64,000 nt of DNA. Source: Polytrichum commune. Taxonomy: Eukaryota > Streptophyta > Polytrichopsida > Polytrichales > Polytrichaceae. Positions 1 to 10,400 of the stretch are shown here, in pieces. Location: assembly GCA_950295325.1 (NCBI GenBank), contig OX485809.1:9798001-9862000 (forward strand). Direction: 5' to 3'. Under the pieces are notes generated by a model. It was not told the DNA's origin and ran no database searches. It saw only the letters and a program-made list of their open reading frames with translations. Position 1 is the stretch's first letter. Each line of letters opens with the position of its first letter. Position numbers and translations under genes: made by a program.

Positions 1-480
1 TGTAGCATGTGACATTATGGAATAACACAAAGGAGATGTGAGGACAATTTCAATTCATTCTCCCATCACCTACACTAGTGTGGTCCACTCCACTTGGCCT
101 TCTTGGGCGATGTGGCGGACACATGCACCAACATTCAACAAGTGTCATAAGAAAAAGAAGGTGACACTCCACATGTTGACACATGACGAGGTTGTGGGTT
201 GACTTCTTGAATGGTTTGCATTAATGACAAATTTTGTGATATAAGGGAGAGAAATGTGACAATAAGGAGTGAAATTTGAACTATGAACATCTGTTCCCTA
301 GGGCTTCGGGATATTAGAGAGTGTGTGACATTATGGGGGTTGATATTACGGAGTTTAGGGTGTACCACAATAATCTCCACAAATCGGTGGTTAGAGCACA
401 TAGTAGATCTGGGACGAGGCATTTTTGGAATCCTAAAATCTAGTAGATAAAGTAGATTCTAGGTGTCCCCTCTTTCTCTC
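1..480. other. Upstream flank of the QCR6-like gene
   Basis: No gene is seen here. This is AT-rich flanking DNA that should hold the promoter of the gene starting at 618. I could not choose a TATA box or transcription start with confidence. Confidence 0.4.
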
Positions 481-617
481 TTGATGCTGCATTCCTCGAG
501 TCAACTTGGCGAGGAGAAGCAAAGCGAGATTTGCAGAAGAGGCAAGCCCTAGCTCCCATCGCCGTGACCTCCACCGCCGCTGCGGATTTTGCCCGACAGC
601 TCCTGCCCGGGGTAATC

Positions 618-3448
618 ATGTAAGGCTTCTCTCTTCTTTTTATTTTTCCCTGCCCTCCCGTCGTCCTTTGGGTGGTTGAATGAGCCTTTCCGGTGCAGAT
701 TTGAGGATGATATGGTCACACAAGGCTAGGTAGGGTGAATGGTATGTATTAGAGTATTAGAGCATTAGACTACTGACAGCCATTCGAGCGAAGTGGAGCG
801 GAGTCGAGTGGAGTGGAAGGTAGTTGGTATGGATCGCCTCAATGTGGAGGATACGGGCATCTTTCTAGGGTAGATTCTGGAATGAAGCTAGAATTGCAGT
901 ATCCTTCTAGGCATTGCAGAGATGGATGGTGGAACGATATGTGGGGCGTGGTATTTTTGCAGAATACCTCTGGATGTTGGTACTAGGTGGCATGGTGACA
1001 TGGTGAATGCATGAATGATGATGTTTCTTGATGTTTTGTCTGGATTGAGGTTGTGAATTTAGAAACCCTAATGTGTCTGTTGTATGCCAATCTCTTACTT
1101 GCGTCCGTGTGACCAGTTGTCCATATTGCAATTTATGATCATGGCTTGGACATCTGCCTAGGAAATATGCGATGAGCCTCACTGGTGTCTTTTAAAATGA
1201 TATGGTCACAGAAGACTAGGTAGGGTGAATGGTCTTCCTTAGAGTATTAGAGTACTGGAAGCCATTCAAGTGGAGTGGAGTGTAGTTGGTATGGATCGCT
1301 TGTGAGGACCGCTATGTGGAGGATTTGGGCATCTTTTAGGGTAGATTCTTGGAATGGAGCCAGAATGGTAGTATTTTCTGGGCATTGCAGAGATGGATAG
1401 TGAAATGATGCTAGAGGGCCGGGTATGTGTGAGTACCTTTGAATGCTGGTACTAGAACTAGGTGACATTCTGGCGATGTATGTTCCTTGGTTTTTGGTCT
1501 GGAATGAGGTCCTGAATTTAGAATCCTAACGTGTCTGTTGTGTATTTTAACCTTGCATTTACCTCCTGATTGTCAAAATTTGTTATCATTGCGTGGAGGT
1601 CTTCCCTGTGAGATATAGGTCACGATGAGTTGTGATTTGTATGTGATGTATATCCCCGATGCAGGGTTTAGGTTACACTACTTATCCATCTTCATCCTAG
1701 AGCAGGAAATGTAGTACCCTATGGATGGCATTGCTTAGATGTTATTTTTTCACAATTAAATACTAGTCACTCTTAGTTATCTAGTAGCAGGAAAATTGTG
1801 TCTTGGCTCCTTGTATTTGGTAATTAACCTGCTAAGCCTTTGCTTGCAACTGTGCCTGAAGTATCGGGTCCTGTAAGATTTTGTGATAAGGTTGTATTGC
1901 TTTGTCTGACTTGAGCACTCTGCATAATGACTATTCAACTTCTGGTAGTCCAACTAGGTTCTGTAACTGCCAGTTGGTCCTCAAACGTTGTTCTGTTCTG
2001 CGGGATGTATGTAGCAATTTTGGCTCATCTTCATTACCTACAACTAGTTGTAAGCCTTCTTGATGTCATTGATGTCCCTCATATTCATTCTGGTAGTGTT
2101 CCATTGGAAATATAGTCTACCAGTTATCAATAAGGTCTTGAAGTTGGAGGTTCTCTTAAGTGATAGTTATCATGCCATTATCCTACTGGCTTGATTGAAG
2201 AATTTTCAAAGAGGGATGATTTGAAGTTAGTAATAGCACAGATTTTCAAATACTGGAGATGGCGCCCCATTTAATCTTTACTAGTGTGGGAATGTAGTTT
2301 CCATGTGGGATTTAAGAGTGTCACAACTAATGTAGGGTTGACACATGGCAAAACTTGAAGGAAATATAATTATTTTTGTCAGAATAGAGAGCCCTCTATG
2401 GTATCTTGAGACCACATTCTAGTTCTTCTGATCGATTCTTTGCCCTCAACTCAGGGCTGCTGAGGCTGAAGAACAACCCCAGGAGGCCCCTCAGGAGGAA
2501 GTAGAGAAAGCTGAAGAAGCCCCAGAGGAAGAAGCTGCTCCTGAAGAACAGGAGGAGGCTCCCGCCGAAGAAGAGGAGGAAGAAAAGGAAGAGGAAGCAG
2601 AAGAGGAGGAAGAAGAGGTTGTTGACCCAAAGCCCGACATAGAAGCCTCATGCAAGCCAAAGTGTGTGAAGCAATTATTATTGCTACAGGTGACAAATAC
2701 ATAACTTTTACTTACATTTTGGGATTTGATAATCAGCTAGTCATGAAGCATTGTAACAAAATGGCAATGTGCAATTCTTGATATGGCAGGCTTGTGAGAA
2801 GCGAGTTGAGGATGATGATGAGGGAGGTCAAAAACACTGCACAGGCCAATACTTTGATTATTGGGGTTGCATCGATAAATGTGTAAGTATTCCCAAAATG
2901 ACATTCGAGTTTTTGCACTCTAGACCATCCTTCTGGTGCCTTTTTCTGAGAAATTTGGGAGATTGATAAATTCACTCCTGCTGTCTCTTATCCAGTGAGA
3001 TTACTGTGTTCATTTGTGAGCTTTGAGCTTCATGTCTTATATCTGCCATCTTCTTTTGACACCTTGGCACTCAGGTTGTAGTTTTGCTTTTGAGGTCTAT
3101 TAGCACCTACTAGTTGATCAGAGACTATGGAATAGTATATAAATATTTCATAAGTACAAAGTATTCCTTCATTGTTGGGTTGTGCTGCATTTCCAGTGTG
3201 GTCGATTCTCACCCTTTGTACATGCCTGATTGTGCTTTGCAAACATGTCGTGCTCTAATTTAAAGGTTGCAAAGCCAAAGGTGGGCGTAATAGTATACAG
3301 CATGAACTTCTGTATCCATTTTATTTAATCAAAATTGGAGAATAGCAGTACGTGGCAGGTCATGTGCAGGACTTATGTGAACATATACTCATTTTCGTTT
3401 GTTGTGGCACTGCAGACTGCACCCAAGCTCTTTCGAAAGTTGAAGTAA
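618..3448 (+). CDS. QCR6: Cytochrome bc1 complex hinge subunit 6 (QCR6/UQCRH-like), 4 exons
   Basis: This is the small acidic hinge subunit of mitochondrial complex III, which in this family sits on the intermembrane-space side near cytochrome c1. Coding exons: 618-619, 2455-2689, 2790-2882 and 3416-3448, all GT-AG, giving 120 aa. The AT at 618-619 (donor GTAAGG) joins the G at 2455 (acceptor CTCAG) to form the start codon in the right frame. Residues 2 to about 60 are a Glu/Ala/Pro-rich acidic stretch. The C-terminal half has a twin CX9C pattern (C71/C81 and C96/C106, plus C67 and C110), the plant-like core HCTGQYFDYWGCIDKC, and ends APKLFRKLK then TAA. The acidic stretch looks long compared with the short plant forms I know. 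Identity is strong; the exact 5' end is inferred. Confidence 0.92.
682..1640. repeat. Diverged tandem duplication in QCR6 intron 1
   Basis: Two roughly 490-bp units lie head to tail (about 682-1172 and 1173-1640). Shared landmarks, each slightly changed, are TATGGTCACA..AGGTAGGGTG, AGCCATTC.AG.GGAGTGGA, GTAGTTGGTATGGATCGC, GGCATTGCAGAGATGGATRGTG and the late part around CCTAA.GTGTCTGTTGTGTA. The indels and substitutions point to an old duplication. Confidence 0.75.
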
Positions 3449-4702
3449 GGATTTTGTACATCAGAGCAGAGGAAGGACATTTAAACTCCGGACAATTCTA
3501 AGGGTTACAAGTTACATAACTAGTGGTCCACCTTGTGGTGTCATCGTAGTATTTCTCAATAAATCAGGTTCCTTTGCAATTGCAGAGAGCTCCACATTGA
3601 GTATCTTCTGAAAGTCCCTGCTTTCCAAAGTGTATTTGTGTTTTACTTGCTTAATCCTCTATGGCACTTCGATTCTGAGCAGTCAGGTGTACACTTGGAA
3701 TAGGACACTTTAAATAAATCTAGTATGATGTAGTTGATGGCATGATGCATATTTCAAGCTGATTTATATTTCTTTTATGCACCTTCAGTTTTCAGTTTAA
3801 TGGAGGTGCAATGGGTCCACTAAACGACTACAAAAAAAAACTATTAATGATCCATATAGTGTACCAGTGTGTATGTTTGACAAAGTTTTAGCAAGTTTTT
3901 CACTTTTGACATGCAAGAACTCGCACAAAAAAATTGGCACGTCAATTGACACGCACAATTTAGAAGTTGACACGTACTGTGACTTCTGAAGGAAAAAAAC
4001 ACACGTCAATTGACACACTAGAAATTGAAATGACACATATAGGCAACTTAAGTACTAAACACTGCAGCTCAATGTCCGGAAAACATAACCCATAATAATT
4101 GGAGAACTTCCTACACTCACTTACATACTTGAGTTCATCCTTGTTCTTGTAATTTCTTTTGTAACTGGGAAGACTCTACATCTGAGATGGTGATCAGAGA
4201 GGTGGTGGAGGCTAAGTACGAGGCCGACAAGACCATTATTCCTTGTCTCTTGAGGATGTATTTTCACGACTATTTTGTGCAGAGATGTGAATGAACAATT
4301 TGCCCCAGCAGACCTTGAAGAGTGATGCTTTGGCTGGTTAAATATTAGGTTAATTTTGAGGCGTCTCAGCTTGACACTGGGATGATTTGAGGTAGACATT
4401 GCATAGTGAGAGATCCCCTTCAAATTGAATTTAATGTACAATGTACAATTTACAATGCTTGAATTGAAGCCAGATTGGAAGCAATATTGCTGTTGGGTTT
4501 GTGATTTGAATCCCATTAGCGTTCACAAGTTCCTAAAGTTCATCATGAACTATAGGTCAGTGGTAGATAATCCACTTTCACTAGTGGCACCGCCTACATT
4601 TGTAAAAGATACTTTTGCATGGTAAATTCCTAAGTTACATGATTTGAAATTTTAAAAATGGAAGGAGATCTTGTTTTGTTTGATAAAAAGTTGGAGATAG
4701 TA
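3449..4702. repeat. Intergenic, with a short TGTCAATTGACA-type repeat at 3863-4037
   Basis: No gene is seen. About 3863-4037 carries AGTGTGTATGTTTGACA and several GTCAATTGACAC motifs. Related sequence occurs at 6297-6424 and 38145-38275, so this looks like a degraded MITE. Confidence 0.45.
3558..3563 (+). promoter_or_regulatory. Possible polyadenylation signal
   Basis: AATAAA lies 110 bases after the stop codon of the QCR6-like gene, a plausible 3'UTR distance. Plant poly(A) signals are loose, so this is only suggestive. Confidence 0.35.
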
Positions 4703-5310
4703 GAGTTATCCACTAACCCCCCTAAACACCTACTGAGTTGGGGGAGTTAGGAGAATCACCCGTCGGTATACAAAAAGCCAGCCCGTCAGCACGATCTAAA
4801 AAAAAACGCGGACCCAGACTCCTTTTTGGGTGTGGGAGAGGGTCAAAACGCGTTTGACCTTGGGTTACCATTTGGAACGGGCCCGACACGGTTTTGAGAC
4901 CGGGTCGAGTTGGAGCCCGGTTTAGCCCGGTTTAGCCCGGTTTGGAATCTACATTGGGGTTAGTGGATAAGTCTAATGAGGAATTTAATTTAAAATGCCC
5001 ATATTTGGGTCTAGCCACCCCACGTGATGACGTCATATTATGACGCCACCCATAAAGCGTGGGCATCTACCGTATTTATCTATGACACCGCCCTTAAATC
5101 GTGGCCACCTACCACGGGTCTAAATTTGGGAACCGGGCGGCCCACCGTGGGACATGCCCTTACCTCACCTTGTCTTTTGGAGGGTCAACCGCCCCTTTAA
5201 TTGGTCAACCATGAGTTGGCACAATTAACGGTTGCTCCCTAAACTAGGGGCGGATGGATGACACCCGGTTGAACTCCATCCCAAACCCCCGGTTAGTTAA
5301 CGGATAACTC
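4703..5310. mobile_element. 608-bp TIR element with a 5-bp TAGTA target duplication
   Basis: The ends are inverted copies starting GAGTTATCC (left GAGTTATCCACTAACCCCCC, right ending GGTTAGTTAACGGATAACTC). TAGTA flanks both sides (4698-4702 and 5311-5315). The interior is more GC-rich than its surroundings and has short direct repeats of AGCCCGGTTT. No transposase reading frame is present, so this is a non-autonomous element. The superfamily is unclear because a 5-bp duplication is not diagnostic. Confidence 0.65.
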
Positions 5311-5759
5311 TAGTAGCCATCTCAACTCATAATGATTTGAATTTTGAGGTCTTGCATAGGGCAAAGATCCCCTTCAATTGAGTTAAATATACAATGTGAA
5401 ATTCTCATTGATTCAATGCAATGCTTGAGTTGACATTAGATTGGAATCAATACCATTGTTGAGTCTGTAAATAAAATGCTATTAGTGTTCATCAGGCCTT
5501 GAAGTTCATCCCCTAAGTTTATCCCAATATCTAGGATAATGATACACATTCCACTCTCACGAGTGGTATCATCTACATTCCTGCTAGATACTTTGTTTTG
5601 GTGAGTTCCCACCTAGTCCAAATCTCTGGTCATTTAGGTTGATTAGCCATCTCAACTTGATAAGATGATTTGAGATGGTAGACTTGCATAGTGCAAGATT
5701 CCTTTTAATTGAGTTCAATATACGATGTGAAAATCACAATGCTTCAATACAATGCTTGA

Positions 5760-6193
5760 ATTGAAGTTCAAGGGATCACGTAAGATATGAAAAAAGAGGA
5801 AACGTGGCTCGAAAGGATATTGTTGAAGTTTCAATACACTGAAGAAGAAAGTGACATGTGTAAGGGAGAACTCTTGGAATTTACGAAAACACTTCAACAT
5901 GAGTATGAGAACAAAACTATATTTGAAACATGGTGCATATGTAGTAGCAATTTGGAATGGCACACAAATTGGCCTAAACTTTTGCAACTTTGGCAAAAAT
6001 TATACTCATTCCATCATGTGTAGCTATTTGTGAGAGAGGATTTTCCAAACAAAATGCAATCAGAAGCCACTTGCGCAATAGGTTGAACTTGAAGGCCCTT
6101 GATGCTCTTATGTGGGTCTCTCTGTGTAGGCTTGAAGTGGATGCAATGGATTGGGCTACCATCTTCAACATTTGGAGAAACATGCAAGACTGA
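5760..6193 (+). pseudogene. hAT transposase C-terminal fragment, frameshifted
   Basis: Two adjoining frames together resemble the end of a hAT-type transposase. The first (5787 to about 5990) reads ..LEFTKTLQHEYENKTIFETWC... The second (from about 5990) reads AICERGFSKQNAIRSHLRNR followed by LDALMWVSL and ends at a stop at 6191-6193. The CERGFS..N.I.S.LRNRL pattern is the usual dimerisation-domain signature. The frame change near 5990-6000 and the lack of any upstream part mark it as dead. It belongs to a different subfamily from the transposase at 42-45 kb. Confidence 0.7.
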
Positions 6194-6296
6194 AGGATAT
6201 TTACGCTTGATTGATCGTTTTTTTTTTGGTTACAAATCAAGATTGTATTTTGATTATTCAAATATTAGTTTTTCTAGACTATTGTATAACCCAAAT

Positions 6297-6424
6297 TGAG
6301 GTGACATTTTAGAATAAAATGTATATGTCAATTGAGATTCATTTTTGTTTTTGAAAACGTCATGTGACACTTTGGATTTGAAGTTGAACATCAAATGAAA
6401 TGTGTCAAACATACACACTATAGT
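6297..6424 (-). mobile_element. Short MITE-like repeat (inverse copy at 38145-38275)
   Basis: This stretch matches the reverse complement of 38145-38275 along its length, including GTGTGTATGTTTGACA, CTTCAAATC.AAAGTGTCATG and TGTCAATTGA. Ends and target duplication were not resolved. Confidence 0.5.
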
Positions 6425-7290
6425 GTACCACTCCAAATAACATATCCTTCTTCAAAGTAGGTCTTAAAAAATATTCACTATCACATCATCCATCTTAAAA
6501 TCATTAACAACAAATATCCTTTTAGGCTTATCAATACACATTCTTAACCCTTAACTCCTTGGAGCACATTGAGGTTTTATTAGATCATCTAAAAAGTAAG
6601 CTTTCTAGAGCTTAATGTTAATGGTACCTGAATGAAAACTTGTTGCAAATGATTTTAGGATCACATCGATATGGTGGCAATATTTAGTTTTTTTCATGAT
6701 TTGTTCATAATCGATTGAAAATCAAGAAATTGTAATAAATATAGTCCAAACTTTCAAGATTATATTAAGGATAAATAAGAGTCCATAGAAATTGGCAACT
6801 TTCAATAAAAATAAAATAAAATACTTAATATAGAAATATATAAACAAAGGGAAAAGTTAGTTCATTTTTGACTTTGAAAATCTGTTGTGGACAACTATCT
6901 TTTCATATTGGAATGGGAACTATGCCATTTACTAGAAAATTTCATGAGAACAATGACACCTATTGTGACCTTCCTAGCACCTTCCTTTTGGGTGAATTTG
7001 CCTTCAAGAGTCATTCATAAGTCCACATATGGCCTCTTAGGAAGTTAAGAGTTAATAGATTAGAACTCAACTTAAACAAAGCTTACAAAGGCAACATTTT
7101 GCTGAAGTCTTTGCTTGGTGGCCTGTAAGTGCACCAATGTGGACTGTAAGTGGTGATGGTATGTGATAATGCACAAAATGCAGTCCATTATTGACACAGT
7201 CTTTGCTTGGGAACCCGAGGCCCAACACCAGCTAAAATGTGACATGAATATCTTGGCGCTGAAAAGGGCAGTCATTTCTTCCTACACTAG
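6425..7290. other. Intergenic DNA downstream of the GT47 gene
   Basis: AT-rich sequence with no supported gene. It is 3' of the minus-strand GT47 gene, whose stop is at 7467. Confidence 0.4.
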
Positions 7291-7419
7291 ATTCTTGATT
7301 TAGTGCAGAAAACATTCTAACGATCACCTCCACTTGATTGAGTGCATCTCGTGGGCACATTGCAGAGTGAACCCTCAGTGAAGAAGTGATGTATGATTTA
7401 CTTGCACTAAATCAAGAAT
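7291..7419. repeat. 17-bp inverted repeat just downstream of the GT47 stop
   Basis: ATTCTTGATTTAGTGCA at 7291-7307 is perfectly complemented at 7403-7419, with a loop of about 95 bases. It lies 48 bases past the stop codon of the minus-strand GT47 gene, so it is probably in its 3'UTR. It may be a MITE remnant. Confidence 0.6.
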
Positions 7420-7466
7420 TCAGTTCACATAGCTTTCTAAGACATCACAGTATAACCTAAGAAACT

Positions 7467-10400
7467 CTACCGACATCTGCCAGGAACACCATAATCTCTT
7501 TTGAGTAACTTCTGGTCCCTTCTCCAGTCATCATTGTGTAGTTTGTAATGTAGCACCTGTCACACACCCAACATGAATGTTCAGAAGGTCTCACACTTCT
7601 GACCTTGACTTCATGACACAGGAAATCATCACCAGTCAAGGAGATTATCATGATTATCACAAATTGGTCAGTATCAATACACTTTGTGTAGGCTTGCAGA
7701 GTGGTTTAAACCTGAATGAAAGTGGAGTAGGCATCGTCAAGTGTGAGCGAATTGTATGCTGTGGCCCACGGGTATTCAGAGTTGTATTTTGATTTCTGCC
7801 TTTTTGCCTCCAACTTGATAGCATGGTGATAGGTAAACCGCTGCCAAGCACCCTGCACAGCTGCTAATTTTGCATCCACTTGTGTATCGTTTATAGCCTG
7901 GTAGCCCCCAAAACCAAATATACAGCTTCATGGAGTCACTGCGATAAAGGCTGAAGAAATTGCACTTGAAGCAGTGAACAATTTGCCAAGTTCACTGCTC
8001 TCAATCCTACTATCTCTTTCATCTAGGTCATCATTAATACGGGGTTTAGAAAAGAACAAAGTCTGAACAGAGTCATAAAGAAGAGAACAAAGTATGTCGA
8101 GTTACCCTAAGTATGGTGATGAGATTTGGGAGGTCGTCTTCTGCTATTCGCACTGCCAACATCTCAAAGTCTAAAACACTTTCAAATGGTAGATGTATGC
8201 CATCCTGCACATGCAACCCACTCACTTTCTTAGTTAAGCTTGCTTTTTCAACATTTGTCGGGTTCCTTCTTAATACTTGATTCATTTGTGCTGGTACACC
8301 TCTCCCATGCCAAAAAGATGAAGCAAAAAGGAGGCTCTGTGTCAAGACAAAAGCAAGGAATTCCTTCCATTCCCAACATACTTAACCTAAGTGAGTCAAT
8401 TTTTCTAGTTGCGGCAAGCAACTATCCAAATGTTGGTTCAACTTCACATGTAAGTGTTGTGGTCCACATGGTTGGACGAACCAACGACCAACATGAGATC
8501 CATCTCTCTCTACCTTTAGTTTCTTGAGGTAGGTTGATGCAAAGCCTATGGTGTAGAGCTGAGTAGGGATTGCAAAGGTCGAACATCCACAAAGTCATCA
8601 TTTTTTAAGGTTCTTGTAGGGTATTTTCAAGGTTGACTCCAAATATTTGGGATTATTATAATATAACATGAGCAAGTAGAAGGCGAGCAGTAAACCATAG
8701 TAGATTTTGAAGATTGCAAGAGATGGCACCCCAACAAAACGGCAGGTGGAGAGGGATGGGGTCTCTTTTTACACACATATCTTGCACACTCTTAAATCAT
8801 TGAAAGCGGGAGAATGGTTGAAGGACATGTATACGATGGAGTAGTGCAAGAAGATGTGTTACTCTACCTCCCAACAAGGTGACGGGCGAGGTTGGATGCC
8901 TCATGCATGGACAAGCTAGTTGACAAAATGGGCTGTAGTGACCCATACCGTGGTGTTATAAGCTAGACGGGTTTGAAATGGTTATTTTTTCTGAATAACC
9001 CATTTCCCCTAGAATATGGAAACACATGATTAGTACAAGAGCTTGGCAAATCCAAATGGAGGCCGTAGTCAATTTCCTCATACTTTTTGGAAGCTCATGT
9101 GAATATCTTATTCATTATCAAATTGACAATTCTCGTGTTCATTGACCCTTAATGCTCCCAAGACGCGAAGCAGGTTACCACCAAATATTCATGGTGGGTT
9201 ACCCAATGGTGACTTGCCATCAGCCTCGGATTAGAAGCTCCGCATGATTGGAATGTTCATGGGAAACATGTGAAAGGTGAATTTATTCACAAATCCACGG
9301 CCTTGAGAAGGTTTGGAACATGGGACTTGGCTATTATCAAACTATCTTGAGATGCATTGTTGATTAAGTATTTTGGGATTGCATACCTAAAGCTATCTAT
9401 GTCCAATTAGGTTGAATTTTTTTGGACAATCTATGTTAGGCACAAGGATTGTATCCACCGTTTGGAATTATGATGAATTAAGTACAAACTTTTGTCCTAA
9501 GAGTTATCTCTCTTTGCAAGAATCAGGTCCACCTTGTGAATAATTCCAAATGGGTTGAATTTTTGTGAGCATGTAGCTAATCGGGGGACTTCCTAAGCAT
9601 TGAAATTTTCTAACTACCTTAGTGGGTCTCATTTAGAACTTCAGCTTAAATTTTTATGTTGTGTAAGGGGGTAGGACTAACTTCAAACCTTCTATTGACA
9701 GAGACAAAGTCATTGGATTGACCTAAACTTTTGAGAATATATACTTATGCTAGTAAATTTTCAATCAATATGGTTGAAGCTTTCAAATTCACTTTAGATT
9801 TGGCCGTGAAGGAAGCAAACTTTAACATTGGTCAAGGGGAAACCCAATATTGACCATGATGGGTTTGAGCATTTAGAAGTTATATGGTCATGTAGGTTTC
9901 CCCCAATTGTGCTAACTATTGAGCCTTAGGATAATAATTACATTTTGAACACACAATCCAACCTCTTTTAAGCACATGTCTTTTTGATATCTATTCTTGA
10001 AGCCACACCAAATCACATACCACTCAAATATAGGTGTCCATTTAAGAGAAGTAACTAAATTAGGCATGACAATCTTACGCAACCAGGTGCCCCCTTTCCC
10101 AATCACTGGCCACCATTATAGGTGCATTTGGCAAATAATGGAGGATGTCAGCCCTCCTGTATCAAAAACTACAAGGCTTGCAATGATTGTATTATGTAGT
10201 TTAATATGTTAAAAAATGCCTTGATCCTCCACTATGGACCAGATAACCAGCAAGAGGAGAGTGGATGATGAACCATGGGAATTGCACATTGACCACCTAC
10301 TCAAGCTAGTAATTGGTAATAATTAATCAACTCATGGACAAAATGTGGGAATTCTAGATGATTTGTGCCTCCATGAGTGAAAAATTGTGATGAGGTTTAA

